Source: Chloroflexota bacterium (GTDB lineage: Bacteria; Chloroflexota; Dehalococcoidia; Lucifugimonadales; Lucifugimonadaceae). Taken from it: a stretch of DNA of 64,000 nt. Below are positions 23,455-31,998 of the stretch, piece by piece (the stretch's first letter is position 1; each line of letters opens with the position of its first letter). The notes below the pieces were generated by a model. It made no database searches and was not told where the DNA came from. It saw only the letters and a program-made list of their open reading frames with translations. The stretch covers positions 124,001 to 188,000 of the forward strand of contig JABIFF010000008.1 of NCBI GenBank assembly GCA_018650845.1, in the 5' to 3' direction. The translations under genes and the position numbers were made by a program.

Positions 23455-24618
23455 CTACCAGTTGGTGATCGATCCGTCGTTTCGGCGTAGGCGAGGCGGC
23501 CAGCCGTGTGGCTCGACAGCGTTGCGTTCCGCAGCGTCGATATCGAATTCGACACCGAGACCTGGCTTATCAGGACACCATGAGTATCCGTCTGCCCATT
23601 CGATCTGCTCAGGGAACAGCTCTGTGGCGTACGAACCGGGGCGTCGAGGCATCTCTTGTACTCCAACGTTGGTCGATGCCATACAAAGTGCTACACAGGC
23701 AGCAGCCGATACTGGACCGAGCGGGTTGTGGGGAACGATATCGATGTAGTGGGTTTCAGCCCAGTGCGTGATTTTCAACGCTTCGGTTAACCCACCAACG
23801 ATGCAGAGGTCGATTCTGGCGTAGTCGATCAAATCTTCTTCGATCACTTCTCGGAATGGCCATTTTGAAGCCCACTGCTCACCCGCGGCGATTGGTAAAT
23901 TCACCTGTCGTCGTAAATTGCGGTAGCTGCCTTGGTTTTCCGAACGAAGTGGATCTTCGATGAAGAACGGCTTGAACTGTTCCATCTCTTTACACATTTG
24001 AACGACATGAGCTGTATCTAGTCGAGTGTGCACATCGAAGGTCATCTGAATATCTGGGCCAACGGCTTCACGAACCCGGCTCATCTGTTCAACTGCGATT
24101 TTCATAGATTCGACCGGCTCTAGGGTCGAAATGCCGGGAGTTTCGAACGATCCGCCGGTTTCAGGCTGACCCCAACGAACGAATTTCCAGCCGTCATCGA
24201 CAGCTTTTACCGAATTCTCGACTAACTCGTCGATTGTCTTGCCTTGAGTGTGCGGGTAACTCACTACCTTGTTGCGAACCGGGCCGCCCATGAGCTTGTA
24301 AGTGGGCATATTTACCGATTTGCCCTTGATGTCCCAAAGGGCGATATCGATGGCCGAGATGGCACATGTGTAGACCTTGTCGGCAGGGAAGAAACCTGAT
24401 CGGAACATTTCTTGCCAGAGGCGTTCGGTTTCCCACGGATCGGCTCCGACGACCAACTCAGCGAGATGGTCGATTGCTGCGCCGATGGCTCGACCCCAGT
24501 TTCGAATACCGACTTCACCTAAGCCGTGATGGCCGGCGTCGGTGTCGACTCTGACGATCATGTAGGCGCGTCCGCCTTCGTCTTGAACCGAGAAACTACG
24601 TATTTGTGTGACTTTCAT
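23455..24618 (-). CDS. Enolase-superfamily sugar-acid dehydratase, tandem copy 1
   Basis: This 387-residue protein starts at the ATG at 24618 (MKVTQIRSFSVQ), which aligns with its two neighbours; the frame extends eight codons further. It shows D195-x-H197 (FDVHTR), E221 (FFIED), E247 (AAGEQW) and D270 with H297 (VPHNPLGPVSAA). The Asp-x-His at the third barrel strand and the PHxPLGP block are typical of galactonate/mannonate dehydratase-type (DgoD-like) members. The usual second-strand KxK of mandelate racemase is absent (WKFVRWG). It probably dehydrates a sugar acid to a 2-keto-3-deoxy acid. Confidence 0.88.
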   Translation of the reverse strand: MKVTQIRSFSVQDEGGRAYMIVRVDTDAGHHGLGEVGIRNWGRAIGAAIDHLAELVVGADPWETERLWQEMFRSGFFPADKVYTCAISAIDIALWDIKGKSVNMPTYKLMGGPVRNKVVSYPHTQGKTIDELVENSVKAVDDGWKFVRWGQPETGGSFETPGISTLEPVESMKIAVEQMSRVREAVGPDIQMTFDVHTRLDTAHVVQMCKEMEQFKPFFIEDPLRSENQGSYRNLRRQVNLPIAAGEQWASKWPFREVIEEDLIDYARIDLCIVGGLTEALKITHWAETHYIDIVPHNPLGPVSAAACVALCMASTNVGVQEMPRRPGSYATELFPEQIEWADGYSWCPDKPGLGVEFDIDAAERNAVEPHGWPPRLRRNDGSITNW

Positions 24619-24664
24619 GGTGTTATAGGCTCCGGGCGTCACTAACGTGACTTGGTCGCCCGGG

Positions 24665-24702
24665 CATCTACCCTTCCCTTAGCCCCTTCCCGAAGGAAGG
24701 GG
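24665..24702. repeat. Spacer hairpin repeat, unit 1
   Basis: This 38-base unit ends in CCCCTTCC-CGAA-GGAAGGGG (24683-24702), an 8-bp stem with a tetraloop. A second 38-base unit at 25921-25958 is aligned without gaps, and its stem has a compensating change. It lies between two enolase genes read on the minus strand. It may stabilise or punctuate the mRNA. No T run follows on the minus strand. Confidence 0.55.
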
Positions 24703-24713
24703 ATTGATTTTGT

Positions 24714-25874
24714 TTACCAGTTAGTTTTCGCACCGTCGGGACGGCGAAGTTGCAGGCCCATGCCTGCTGGATTTACATAAGCACCTTCGGCTTCGTCGAT
24801 GTTGAAGTCGACTCCGAGTCCGGGCACATCGGCACACCATGAATACCCGTCTTCCCATTCGATTTGGCGAGGGAAGAGTTTGTTATCGGATGAACCGGGG
24901 CGGCGTGGCATTTCCTGCGCACCGACGTTTGTCGAAGCCATACAGAGCGATACACATGCTGCCGCCGATACAGGGCCGAGTGGGTTGTGCGGCACGATAT
25001 CGATGTAGTGGGTTTCAGCCCAGTGAGTGATTTTGAGTGCTTCAGTGATTCCACCCACGATGCATAGATCGATTCGGGCGTAGTCGATTAGGTCTTCCTC
25101 AATCACCTGTCGGAATGGCCACTTTGATCCCCACTGTTCACCAGCGGCGATCGGTAGATTCATCTTCTGTCGAAGATTTCTGTAAGCCCCGGGATTCTCA
25201 GAACGAATCGGATCTTCGATGAAGAATGGCTTGTACTCTTCGAGGTCGTAACTCATCTGAATCGATAGGGCAGGGTTCAGCCGGGTGTGTATATCGAGAC
25301 AGAGCTGCATGTCCCAACCGACGGCGTTTCGGACTGCTGCGAACGATTCGACGGTCTTGCTCATGGATTCGAGCGGGTCGAATACGCCGAGGCTATTTTG
25401 ATCGAACGGTGAAGTTTCGAGCTGGTGCCAGCGTAGGAACTTCCAACCATCGTCTTGCAGTTGCTTCGCACTGGTTGCAACGTCGTCGACTTCCTGCCCT
25501 TGAACGTGTGCGTACGAAACGACTTTTTCTCTGACAGGTCCGCCAAGCAATTTGTAGACGGGCTTATCAACCGACTTGCCTTTGATGTCCCACAGCGCAA
25601 TGTCGATTGCCGAGATTGCACAAGAGTAGACGGTGTCTGCCGGGAAGAATCCTGAGCGGAACATCTCTTGCCAGAGTCGTTCGGTCTCCCATGGGTCGGC
25701 ACCGATGATGAGTTCAGATAGGTGTTCGATGGCATGGCCGATCGCTACTCCCCAGCCGCGCATACCGATCTCGCCGAGACCGTAATGACCTGCGTCAGTA
25801 TCGACTCGGACGATGAAATATCCTCTGCCGGATTCGCCTTGTACCGAGTAGCTTTTTATTCCTGTTACTTTCAT
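24714..25874 (-). CDS. Enolase-superfamily sugar-acid dehydratase, tandem copy 2
   Basis: This 386-residue protein is closely similar over its full length to the genes on both sides. The active-site set is the same: D194-x-H196 (LDIHTR), FFIEDP, AAGEQWGSKWPFR, and VPHNPLGPVSAA. Long blocks are identical to the third copy (SGFFPADTVYSCAISAIDIA; VIEEDLIDYARIDLCIVGG). The stretch between residues 120 and 190 (YAHVQGQEVDD...) is the main difference and lies near the active-site mouth, so substrates may differ. The metal-dependent dehydration of an acid sugar is the likely reaction. Confidence 0.88.
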   Translation of the reverse strand: MKVTGIKSYSVQGESGRGYFIVRVDTDAGHYGLGEIGMRGWGVAIGHAIEHLSELIIGADPWETERLWQEMFRSGFFPADTVYSCAISAIDIALWDIKGKSVDKPVYKLLGGPVREKVVSYAHVQGQEVDDVATSAKQLQDDGWKFLRWHQLETSPFDQNSLGVFDPLESMSKTVESFAAVRNAVGWDMQLCLDIHTRLNPALSIQMSYDLEEYKPFFIEDPIRSENPGAYRNLRQKMNLPIAAGEQWGSKWPFRQVIEEDLIDYARIDLCIVGGITEALKITHWAETHYIDIVPHNPLGPVSAAACVSLCMASTNVGAQEMPRRPGSSDNKLFPRQIEWEDGYSWCADVPGLGVDFNIDEAEGAYVNPAGMGLQLRRPDGAKTNW

Positions 25875-25920
25875 ATCGTTATTTGCTCCGGGCGTCGTCG
25901 AACGACTTGGGAGTCGCTGC

Positions 25921-25958
25921 CATCTACCCTTCTCCTAACCTCTTCCCGAAGGAAGAGG
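25921..25958. repeat. Spacer hairpin repeat, unit 2
   Basis: This unit aligns with 24665-24702. Its stem is CCTCTTCC (25939-25946), loop CGAA, GGAAGAGG (25951-25958). A base-pair change at one stem position (C-G to T-A) keeps the pairing. It lies in the spacer between enolase copies 3 and 2. Covariation suggests that the hairpin itself is selected. Confidence 0.55.
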
Positions 25959-25980
25959 AACAGAGCAGTAGCGCGGCGCA

Positions 25981-26020
25981 CTTTACCTTTCCTCTAACTC
26001 CTTTCCATCAAGGAAAGGAG
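25981..26020. repeat. Spacer hairpin repeat, unit 3
   Basis: A related, more diverged unit whose stem is CTCCTTTCC (25998-26006), loop ATCAA, GGAAAGGAG (26012-26020). The pyrimidine-rich left flank (ACCTTTCCTCTAA) resembles that of units 1 and 2. It follows unit 2 by 22 bases. Seen directly; its role as an mRNA 3' or stabilising hairpin is inferred. Confidence 0.5.
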
Positions 26021-26043
26021 GACTGTTTATTTCCTGTTTTTGT

Positions 26044-27204
26044 TTACCAGTTTGTGAACGCACCATCGGGTCGTTGGAATGTGACGCCGACGTGCGATGG
26101 TTTTACATAGGCTGTTTCGGCGACGTCGATATCGAAGTCGACTCCGAGTCCGGGTACATCGGCGCACCATGAGTATCCGTCTTCCCACTCGATTTGGCGT
26201 GGGAAGAGTTTGTTGTCGAGAGAGCCCGGTCGCTTGGGCATTTCTTGAACCCCGACGTTCGTCGAAGCCATGCACAATGAGACACCAGCCGCTGCCGATA
26301 CTGGGCCGAGCGGGTTGTGGGGCACTATATCGATGTAGTGGGTTTCAGCCCAGTGAGTGATTTTGAGCGCTTCAGTTAGTCCACCGACGATGCATAGATC
26401 GATTCTGGCGTAGTCGATTAAGTCTTCCTCAATCACCTGTCGGAACGGCCACTTTGATCCCCACTGTTCGCCAGCAGCGATTGGCAGATTGATTTTCTGC
26501 CGGAGATTTCGATAAGTACCGGGATTTTCTGAACGGGCAGGATCTTCAATGAAGAATGGCTTAAATTCTTCGATATCACGACACATTTGGATCGTCATTG
26601 CTGGATCGAGTCGTGTGTGAACATCGAAGCAAAGGCCGACATCCCAGCCGACGGCATCACGCACGGCTGCGAACGATTCGATCGACAGCTTCACCGACTC
26701 TAGTGGATCAAATACTATCGGCTGTTTCGAGCCGTACTCCGACGTTTCCATCTGGTGCCAGCGAAGGAATTTCCATCCCTCGTCTATATGGCGCTGGGCG
26801 CTCTCTACGAAATCTGGAACGTTTTTGCCCTGTGCATGCGGGTATGAGAGCACTTTGTCTCGAACTGGGCCGCCGAGAAGCTTGTATACGGGTTTATCTA
26901 CCGATTTGCCTTTGATGTCCCAAAGAGCGATATCGATTGCTGAGATTGCACAGGAGTAAACCGTGTCGGCAGGGAAGAATCCTGATCTGAACATCTCTTG
27001 CCAGAGTCGTTCAGTCTCCCAAGGATCGGCACCAACTACCAATTCAGATAGGTGCTCAATAGCATGGCCGATCGCCACACCCCAACCACCAATGCCAATT
27101 TCACCCAGCCCGTAGTGACCCGCGTCGGTATCGACTCGAATGATGAAGTAACTTCGTCCCGATTCACCCTGAACGGAGTAGCTCTTTATTTGGGTAACTT
27201 TCAT
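26044..27204 (-). CDS. Enolase-superfamily sugar-acid dehydratase, tandem copy 3
   Basis: This 386-residue protein is the upstream member of the tandem triplet. It starts MKVTQIKSYSVQGESGRSYF and has the same Asp-x-His (FDVHTR), FFIEDP, AAGEQWGSKWPFR and VPHNPLGPVSAA sites as its neighbours. The residue 120-180 stretch (YPHAQGKNVPDF, WHQMETSEYGSKQ) differs from copies 1 and 2. As the first gene on the minus strand it probably carries the promoter, within 27205-27367. It probably dehydrates a sugar acid. The high identity among copies indicates fairly recent duplication. Confidence 0.88.
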   Translation of the reverse strand: MKVTQIKSYSVQGESGRSYFIIRVDTDAGHYGLGEIGIGGWGVAIGHAIEHLSELVVGADPWETERLWQEMFRSGFFPADTVYSCAISAIDIALWDIKGKSVDKPVYKLLGGPVRDKVLSYPHAQGKNVPDFVESAQRHIDEGWKFLRWHQMETSEYGSKQPIVFDPLESVKLSIESFAAVRDAVGWDVGLCFDVHTRLDPAMTIQMCRDIEEFKPFFIEDPARSENPGTYRNLRQKINLPIAAGEQWGSKWPFRQVIEEDLIDYARIDLCIVGGLTEALKITHWAETHYIDIVPHNPLGPVSAAAGVSLCMASTNVGVQEMPKRPGSLDNKLFPRQIEWEDGYSWCADVPGLGVDFDIDVAETAYVKPSHVGVTFQRPDGAFTNW

Positions 27205-27367
27205 TTATGCGCCTACGGTTACTAAAGTTGGTTCAGATATGTAGATTCGGCGGCAGTGTAACTCGCTTTTCGCATATGAAATGCATCTGTTGGATACAAA
27301 ATGAATCTCATTCGCAATTGGGAAGACTGCAAATGGGCATTATCACGAGCAAACGCTCAGGAGAACG

Positions 27368-27775
27368 ATGGAGATATCAGTAGGTCAGTCGGCTAGTCGG
27401 TCGATGATTGTTACGCCTGAGATAGTCGAACGCTATGCAGAGCTAACGGGAGATCATAACCCGCTGCATTTCGATGAAGAGTTCGCTTCGAAGACCCGAT
27501 TCAAACGATTGATCTCTCAAGGCGGAATCGCAGTCGGGCTACTGCACGCTTTGGTTGCAATGGATCTGCCGGGGGCAGGGACAGTGTTTACGGAGCAGCA
27601 CTGGAACTTTCCAGCTCCGGTTTACATTGGCGACACGATAACTGCCACAGGGACGATTACCGAATGGACTGTAGAACGTCATCGAGGGGCTATGGATTTC
27701 GTAATCGTGAACCAGGATGATGTCGAAGTTCTGACTGGCACGACAGGTGTGTATCAGGCAGTTCCTAAAGGCTAA
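27368..27775 (+). CDS. MaoC-like (R)-specific hydratase
   Basis: This 135-residue protein is a single hot-dog domain. The hydratase motif reads YAELTGDHNPLHFDEEFASKTRFKRLISQGG, in which the Asp of GDHNP and the His of LHFD are the catalytic pair in PhaJ and MaoC. AGG-AGAACG before the ATG is a good ribosome site. It hydrates an enoyl-CoA or a related unsaturated acyl thioester. It is divergent from the enolase gene at 26044. It may support fatty acid or side-chain catabolism; the substrate is not readable. Confidence 0.87.
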   Translation: MEISVGQSASRSMIVTPEIVERYAELTGDHNPLHFDEEFASKTRFKRLISQGGIAVGLLHALVAMDLPGAGTVFTEQHWNFPAPVYIGDTITATGTITEWTVERHRGAMDFVIVNQDDVEVLTGTTGVYQAVPKG

Positions 27776-27906
27776 CTGGTATTTCCCAAATACGAATCGT
27801 GCGTTGAATTCTGGGAAAACTTAACCTCCCGAAAAGACCGGAAACCGCAAACTACTCATAGGCGAATGAATGTAATTCGTCGCACGGGTCGGTCTGGGAG
27901 GCTGAT

Positions 27907-28635
27907 ATGACTACAGCAGGGACGCCAACAGGAAAGTTGGACGCCGTCGCAAAATGGTCACTGATTATTGGACCGCTTCTGGTCATAATTTTCAATTTCC
28001 TTATGCCGACGAACGGAATCGAACCGATTAATCCGGAGGATTCCGACAGCTATATCAAGGCGTTAGGAGATGACGCAGGAATCGCTCAAATTTACGCGGT
28101 AGCAATTCTGCTCGGAATAATCCTCTACACGAGAGCGATTATTGGTCTCTGGAGAATTGCTCCGGAAGGTACATCTCGCTATCGTCTTTTGATCGGTGGA
28201 TTAGGTTCCATATCGGCTTTGGCTCTTTGGGCTATCGTGCTTGGGCTGACTCTGGCTGAAACCAGCGTCGCCGAGAAGCTTGGTACGGCAGTATCCGGAG
28301 CGCAAGCAGGAGTCGCAGGAGCTGCTGAACAAGCTGCCGCAGCGACAATAATTGCTAAGGCTCTGCATGCCGCCTTATTCGGGGTTTACCAGACAGCAAC
28401 ATACGTTGCTTATCTCTCACTGATTCCACTTGGTGGTGGACTCGCGTTGAGCGGGATCATTCGGAAAGAGTGGGGCTGGGCTATCGCGTTGATTGGTTTG
28501 ACGACGGTAGTTCTAACTTCGATATTCCCGGTCAAGACCGAGGAAGGTGTGATGATCTTCGGAATTATGGCTCTTATATGGGGAATCGTATTCGCCGCTA
28601 TGGGTCTGATGATTGCGAAAGAGGACATGGACTAA
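27907..28635 (+). CDS. Unknown six- to seven-helix membrane protein
   Basis: This 242-residue protein has hydrophobic segments near residues 17-36, 58-75, 95-115, 155-185, 195-212 and 215-235. A central Ala-rich stretch (SGAQAGVAGAAEQAAAA) separates the halves. GGAGG lies 6 bases before the ATG, and a strong terminator follows the stop. The overall pattern resembles bacterial DUF4386-like proteins, but I cannot be sure. No catalytic motif is visible. It stands between the MaoC gene and a convergent SDR. Confidence 0.6.
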   Translation: MTTAGTPTGKLDAVAKWSLIIGPLLVIIFNFLMPTNGIEPINPEDSDSYIKALGDDAGIAQIYAVAILLGIILYTRAIIGLWRIAPEGTSRYRLLIGGLGSISALALWAIVLGLTLAETSVAEKLGTAVSGAQAGVAGAAEQAAAATIIAKALHAALFGVYQTATYVAYLSLIPLGGGLALSGIIRKEWGWAIALIGLTTVVLTSIFPVKTEEGVMIFGIMALIWGIVFAAMGLMIAKEDMD

Positions 28636-28665
28636 CCAACAAACTAACGTTGGGAATTACGAAAA

Positions 28666-28692
28666 GGGCGCACCAAACGGTGCGCCCTTTTT
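28666..28692. terminator. Bidirectional rho-independent terminator
   Basis: GGGCGCACC (28666-28674) and GGTGCGCCC (28679-28687) form a perfect 9-bp stem with an AAAC loop. TTTTT follows on the plus strand and an A run precedes it, giving T bases for the minus strand. It serves the convergent membrane protein and SDR genes. Confidence 0.92.
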
Positions 28693-28713
28693 GTTTGATT
28701 CGCTAACCGAAAA

Positions 28714-29475
28714 CTAGTCGGTGAAGTAGCTACCACCGTTAGGCGATATGGTCTGACCTGTCATGTAGTTCTGCTCGTCGCTGGCAAGCATTACTGCGAT
28801 AGACGAAACATCTTCGACCTGCCCGGGACGTTTGAGCAGCGTTAACGCAACTACGCCCGCGCCACCGCCTGAGCGTAGTTCTTCGCGTGTGAGATCGGTT
28901 TCGATGATTCCTGGTGAGATTGAGTTCACCAGAATTCCGTGTTCCGCCCCCCATCGAGAAAGAACCTGCGTGAGCGAGATTAATCCTGCTTTTGAAGCAG
29001 CGTAGTGAGCTGTAGTTGGCCCACCGTAGAGTCCGCTAACTGAAGCGATGTTAATGATTCGACCAGCGCGCTCTTTAACCATGAACGGCAGTACTTCCTG
29101 CGAAACGAGGAACGGGCCTTTCAGGTTCACCGCCATGATGTCGTCCCAGTCTTCTTCAGTGACTGTGTCGATAGGGCCCTGGCGATTGATTCCTGCGTTG
29201 TTCACCAGCACATCGATCTTGCCTTCGGCGTCGGCAATATGGCCGACCCAGGCTTTGATCGATTCACGATTGGTTACCTCGACAGGTGTCATGTACGCAG
29301 TGGCGCCTAGCTCTGCAATTTCCTTGCAAGTCTCTTCAGCGTAGTGCTCGTTAGAAACGTAAGAAATCGCAACGGCCTTCGCACCTTCTTTAGCGAAAGC
29401 GAGCGCCATAGCTTTACCTAACCCACGGCCACCGCCGGTGATTAGGCACACTTTTCCTTTGAGTCGGTCAGTCAC
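28714..29475 (-). CDS. SDR-family oxidoreductase, FabG-like
   Basis: This 253-residue protein starts at a GTG with AGGT upstream. It has a full classical SDR set: TGGGRGLG, VNNAGIN, NIASVSG (Ser) and HYAASKAGL (Tyr, Lys). NYMTGQTISPNGG is the usual end. It reduces a carbonyl or oxidises an alcohol with NAD(P)H. It lies 60 bases downstream of an enolase-superfamily gene on the same strand, so it may act on that pathway's sugar acid or keto acid. The pathway link is inferred. Confidence 0.9.
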   Translation of the reverse strand: MTDRLKGKVCLITGGGRGLGKAMALAFAKEGAKAVAISYVSNEHYAEETCKEIAELGATAYMTPVEVTNRESIKAWVGHIADAEGKIDVLVNNAGINRQGPIDTVTEEDWDDIMAVNLKGPFLVSQEVLPFMVKERAGRIINIASVSGLYGGPTTAHYAASKAGLISLTQVLSRWGAEHGILVNSISPGIIETDLTREELRSGGGAGVVALTLLKRPGQVEDVSSIAVMLASDEQNYMTGQTISPNGGSYFTD

Positions 29476-29531
29476 AGTTACCTACTTATTCATTTTGCGA
29501 ATTACGGGTTCGAGAAAGCGTTGCGAACTGG

Positions 29532-30698
29532 TTACTTCCAGCTCACTTCGCCTGGCTCGATGTCTTTGATCCATAGTGCGGCACCTTCACGTCGTGGGAA
29601 CGGGAATCCGGGTTTACGACCGAAATCGACTGCCTGCATTGCCTTGATCTTGTCTTCGTTCACTTCGATGCCAAGACCCGGCTTGTTGCCCATTACGATC
29701 CAGCCATCTTCGATGTGGTTGTCCCAGCTATCGAAAGCACCTTCTCTGCCGGGGTCTACAACTTCCATCATGTTGTGATTTGGAAGTGCAGCGGCGAGTG
29801 GAGCCATGAAGTTTGCAGGGCAATTCATCATGGTCACGGGAATCTCGTAGGCGTAGCACATGTTTGAAACCTGTCGTGCACCCGTGATTCCTGAATGGCC
29901 CACACCAACGTTTGCGATGTCGATAGCCTGCTGAGAAATCAGCGGGTACATCTGCCCAATGTCGTTGAGATTTTCACCTGAAGCGACAGCAGCCGAAACG
30001 TTTCGTGAAACCTGCCGTAGACCATCGAAGTCCCAACGTCGTGCTGGCTCTTCAGCCCAGAAGATTTCGTAGTGCTTTTCGATTTCGTTGATGTATCGAA
30101 TCGACTGTTTTGCCGACCAGTATTCGTTGCTGTCGATCATCAAGTAAGGACGGTCTTTCACCTTGCGGAAAGCGTCTCGCATGATGCCGATTCGGCGAAG
30201 GTCGTCCTTCATGTTTAAGCCGACTTTGATCTTGCCACCGTCGACTCCGACATCTGCCATTCGTGAGTAGAAGGCGTGAAGCTCTTCGTCGGAGAGGTTG
30301 TAGCCAATGTCAGATGCGTAAGCCTTGGCTCGACCTTCTCGTGCGCCAAGTGTTCGCCACAGTGGCTCGTCAGCGATTTTGGCTTTGAGATCCCAGAGTG
30401 CAACGTCGATAGCAGCGATTGCGCCGTTTACAGCGCCTTCGTTGTTTCCTTTGTGCACCCAATCGACCATGTCTTTCCAAAGACCGACCACGCCTCGTGG
30501 GTCTTTGCCTTCGATGACGTGGAAGAGGCTTGCGACAGCATCGTTGCCGGCAGGAGCCATTCCGCTGATGCCTTCGTCGGTGTCGATCCACAGGACCGCC
30601 ATTTCCATGAGGTCATCGCCAGCGGGGTAGTTTGAGTCGCCAATAGCTCGATCGAGCTGCTGTACGAATTTTTCTAATCGATATCCAGTGATTTTCAT
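29532..30698 (-). CDS. Enolase-superfamily protein without the His-Asp dyad, paralog 1
   Basis: This 388-residue protein starts at the ATG at 30698 (MKITGYRLEKF); the frame extends 31 codons into the next gene, which I do not accept. The first barrel catalysts are present: K156-x-K158 (GKIKVG), D189 (MIDSN), E216/E217 (WAEEP) and E242 (ASGEN). Where mandelate racemase relatives have QPD and PHG, it has NVGVGHSG and MMNCPAN. The Asp of the dyad is Gly, and the His is Asn. A lysine-only mechanism, an altered substrate or a non-racemase reaction is possible. It is paired with a similar gene just upstream. Confidence 0.88.
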   Translation of the reverse strand: MKITGYRLEKFVQQLDRAIGDSNYPAGDDLMEMAVLWIDTDEGISGMAPAGNDAVASLFHVIEGKDPRGVVGLWKDMVDWVHKGNNEGAVNGAIAAIDVALWDLKAKIADEPLWRTLGAREGRAKAYASDIGYNLSDEELHAFYSRMADVGVDGGKIKVGLNMKDDLRRIGIMRDAFRKVKDRPYLMIDSNEYWSAKQSIRYINEIEKHYEIFWAEEPARRWDFDGLRQVSRNVSAAVASGENLNDIGQMYPLISQQAIDIANVGVGHSGITGARQVSNMCYAYEIPVTMMNCPANFMAPLAAALPNHNMMEVVDPGREGAFDSWDNHIEDGWIVMGNKPGLGIEVNEDKIKAMQAVDFGRKPGFPFPRREGAALWIKDIEPGEVSWK

Positions 30699-30759
30699 TT
30701 TTTTTACTTGCTTCTTGGATTCTTGCTGAATCGGGAGGTGTTTCGGAGTTGGCTGGTGG

Positions 30760-31998
30760 CTATTGGGTTTTTGAACCGTGGGCGGGAACATAGTGTTCGC
30801 CGTTCACGCCCGACGCAGCAGCGGCCAATTCTTCCTTGGTAGCCGGGTTATCCCAAAGACCAGCACCGGGACGTCGACCGAACGGTGACGGTCCAGCGGA
30901 GGCTGAAACCTTTTCGACCTTATTTTTGGCAAGGGCTTCAGGATCGAAGCTGACACCGGTTCCGGGCTGGTCACCACAGATTGCCCAGCCATCAACGATC
31001 TTGATGTCGGATGTCATCACGTCGTCATCTGGCACGGAGTTTTGTACTTCGAGAGTTTGGAAATTAGGGATACATGGAGCGAGTTGTGCGTTCATGTTTC
31101 CGGGTGATCCACCGAGGGTGATCGGCAGTTCGAATCCGTAAGCTGCATCGGCGAGTTGCATGGCACATGTGATACCGGTCATGCCGTGGCTAACCTGTAC
31201 GACGTCTGCCGAGCGATTGTGGAAGTAGGGGAGAAAATCTCCGAGCGAGTCGAGGTTTTCGCCTGCACATACTGGAGATTTGATTTGATCTGAAATTCGA
31301 CGTAGACCCAAGAAGTCCCATCGACGTGCTGGTTCTTCAACCCATGCAATATCGAACTGTTCTTCCATCTCTCGTACTTTTCGAATCGCCATTTTTGGGT
31401 TCCACACCTCGTTGGCGTCGATGTAGAGAATCGGTGTGTCGGTAGCCCGTTCGAGACCCTTCTTCATGCGACCGATGCGTCGAAGGTCGGCGTCTTGATC
31501 GAGCCCGACCTTGAGCTTGCCACCCTTGAATCCCCAGTCGGACGCCATCATGCCGTACCAATCTTCGATTTCATCGTCGGAAAGCGGTGAGTCGAGACCT
31601 GATGCGTATGCGTGAACCTTCGGGTTTGATCCGCCGAGGGTTTTCCAAAGCGGTTCGTCGTTGGCTTTTGCCTTGAGATCCCATAGAGCCACATCGAGAA
31701 CGGCGATAGCGTCGTTGATAACTCCATCGTGTCCGGCCTTGAAAGCACGGTCGACCATGCGCTTCCAGAGACCAGTTACGTGTCGAGGGTCTTCGCCCAT
31801 CAACATACCCTCGACCAAAGATTTGATCTGAGGTCCAGCTCCACCGCCGCCGAATGCGACACCAGTTAGGCCTTCGTCAGTGAATAGCTCAAGAACGTTG
31901 GAAGCCCCTCGGATTCGACCCGAAGGGGAGTTGGCATCGCCCATTCGTCGATTCAGGGCGTGTTCATAGAGAGTTATCGAGTATCCGGTGATCTTCAT
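30760..31998 (-). CDS. Enolase-superfamily protein without the His-Asp dyad, paralog 2
   Basis: This 412-residue protein is similar to its downstream neighbour. It keeps K161-x-K163 (GKLKVG), D194 (YIDAN), E221 (WVEEP) and E247 (CAGEN). The dyad region reads VVQVSHGMTG and ITLGGSPGNMNA, so the conserved QPD and PHG are both missing. The C-terminal 60 residues are an extra polar extension (AGPSPFGRRPGAGLWDNP...) also seen in part in paralog 1 (GFPFPRREGAALW). It is the first gene of the pair, with about 300 bases of upstream sequence shared with a divergent gene. The reaction is unknown. Confidence 0.87.
   Translation of the reverse strand: MKITGYSITLYEHALNRRMGDANSPSGRIRGASNVLELFTDEGLTGVAFGGGGAGPQIKSLVEGMLMGEDPRHVTGLWKRMVDRAFKAGHDGVINDAIAVLDVALWDLKAKANDEPLWKTLGGSNPKVHAYASGLDSPLSDDEIEDWYGMMASDWGFKGGKLKVGLDQDADLRRIGRMKKGLERATDTPILYIDANEVWNPKMAIRKVREMEEQFDIAWVEEPARRWDFLGLRRISDQIKSPVCAGENLDSLGDFLPYFHNRSADVVQVSHGMTGITCAMQLADAAYGFELPITLGGSPGNMNAQLAPCIPNFQTLEVQNSVPDDDVMTSDIKIVDGWAICGDQPGTGVSFDPEALAKNKVEKVSASAGPSPFGRRPGAGLWDNPATKEELAAAASGVNGEHYVPAHGSKTQ

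Noticed and set aside
30699-30791. 31-codon extension of the enolase paralog at 29532
   Set aside because: It overlaps the upstream enolase gene, and the family start MKITGY is at 30698.
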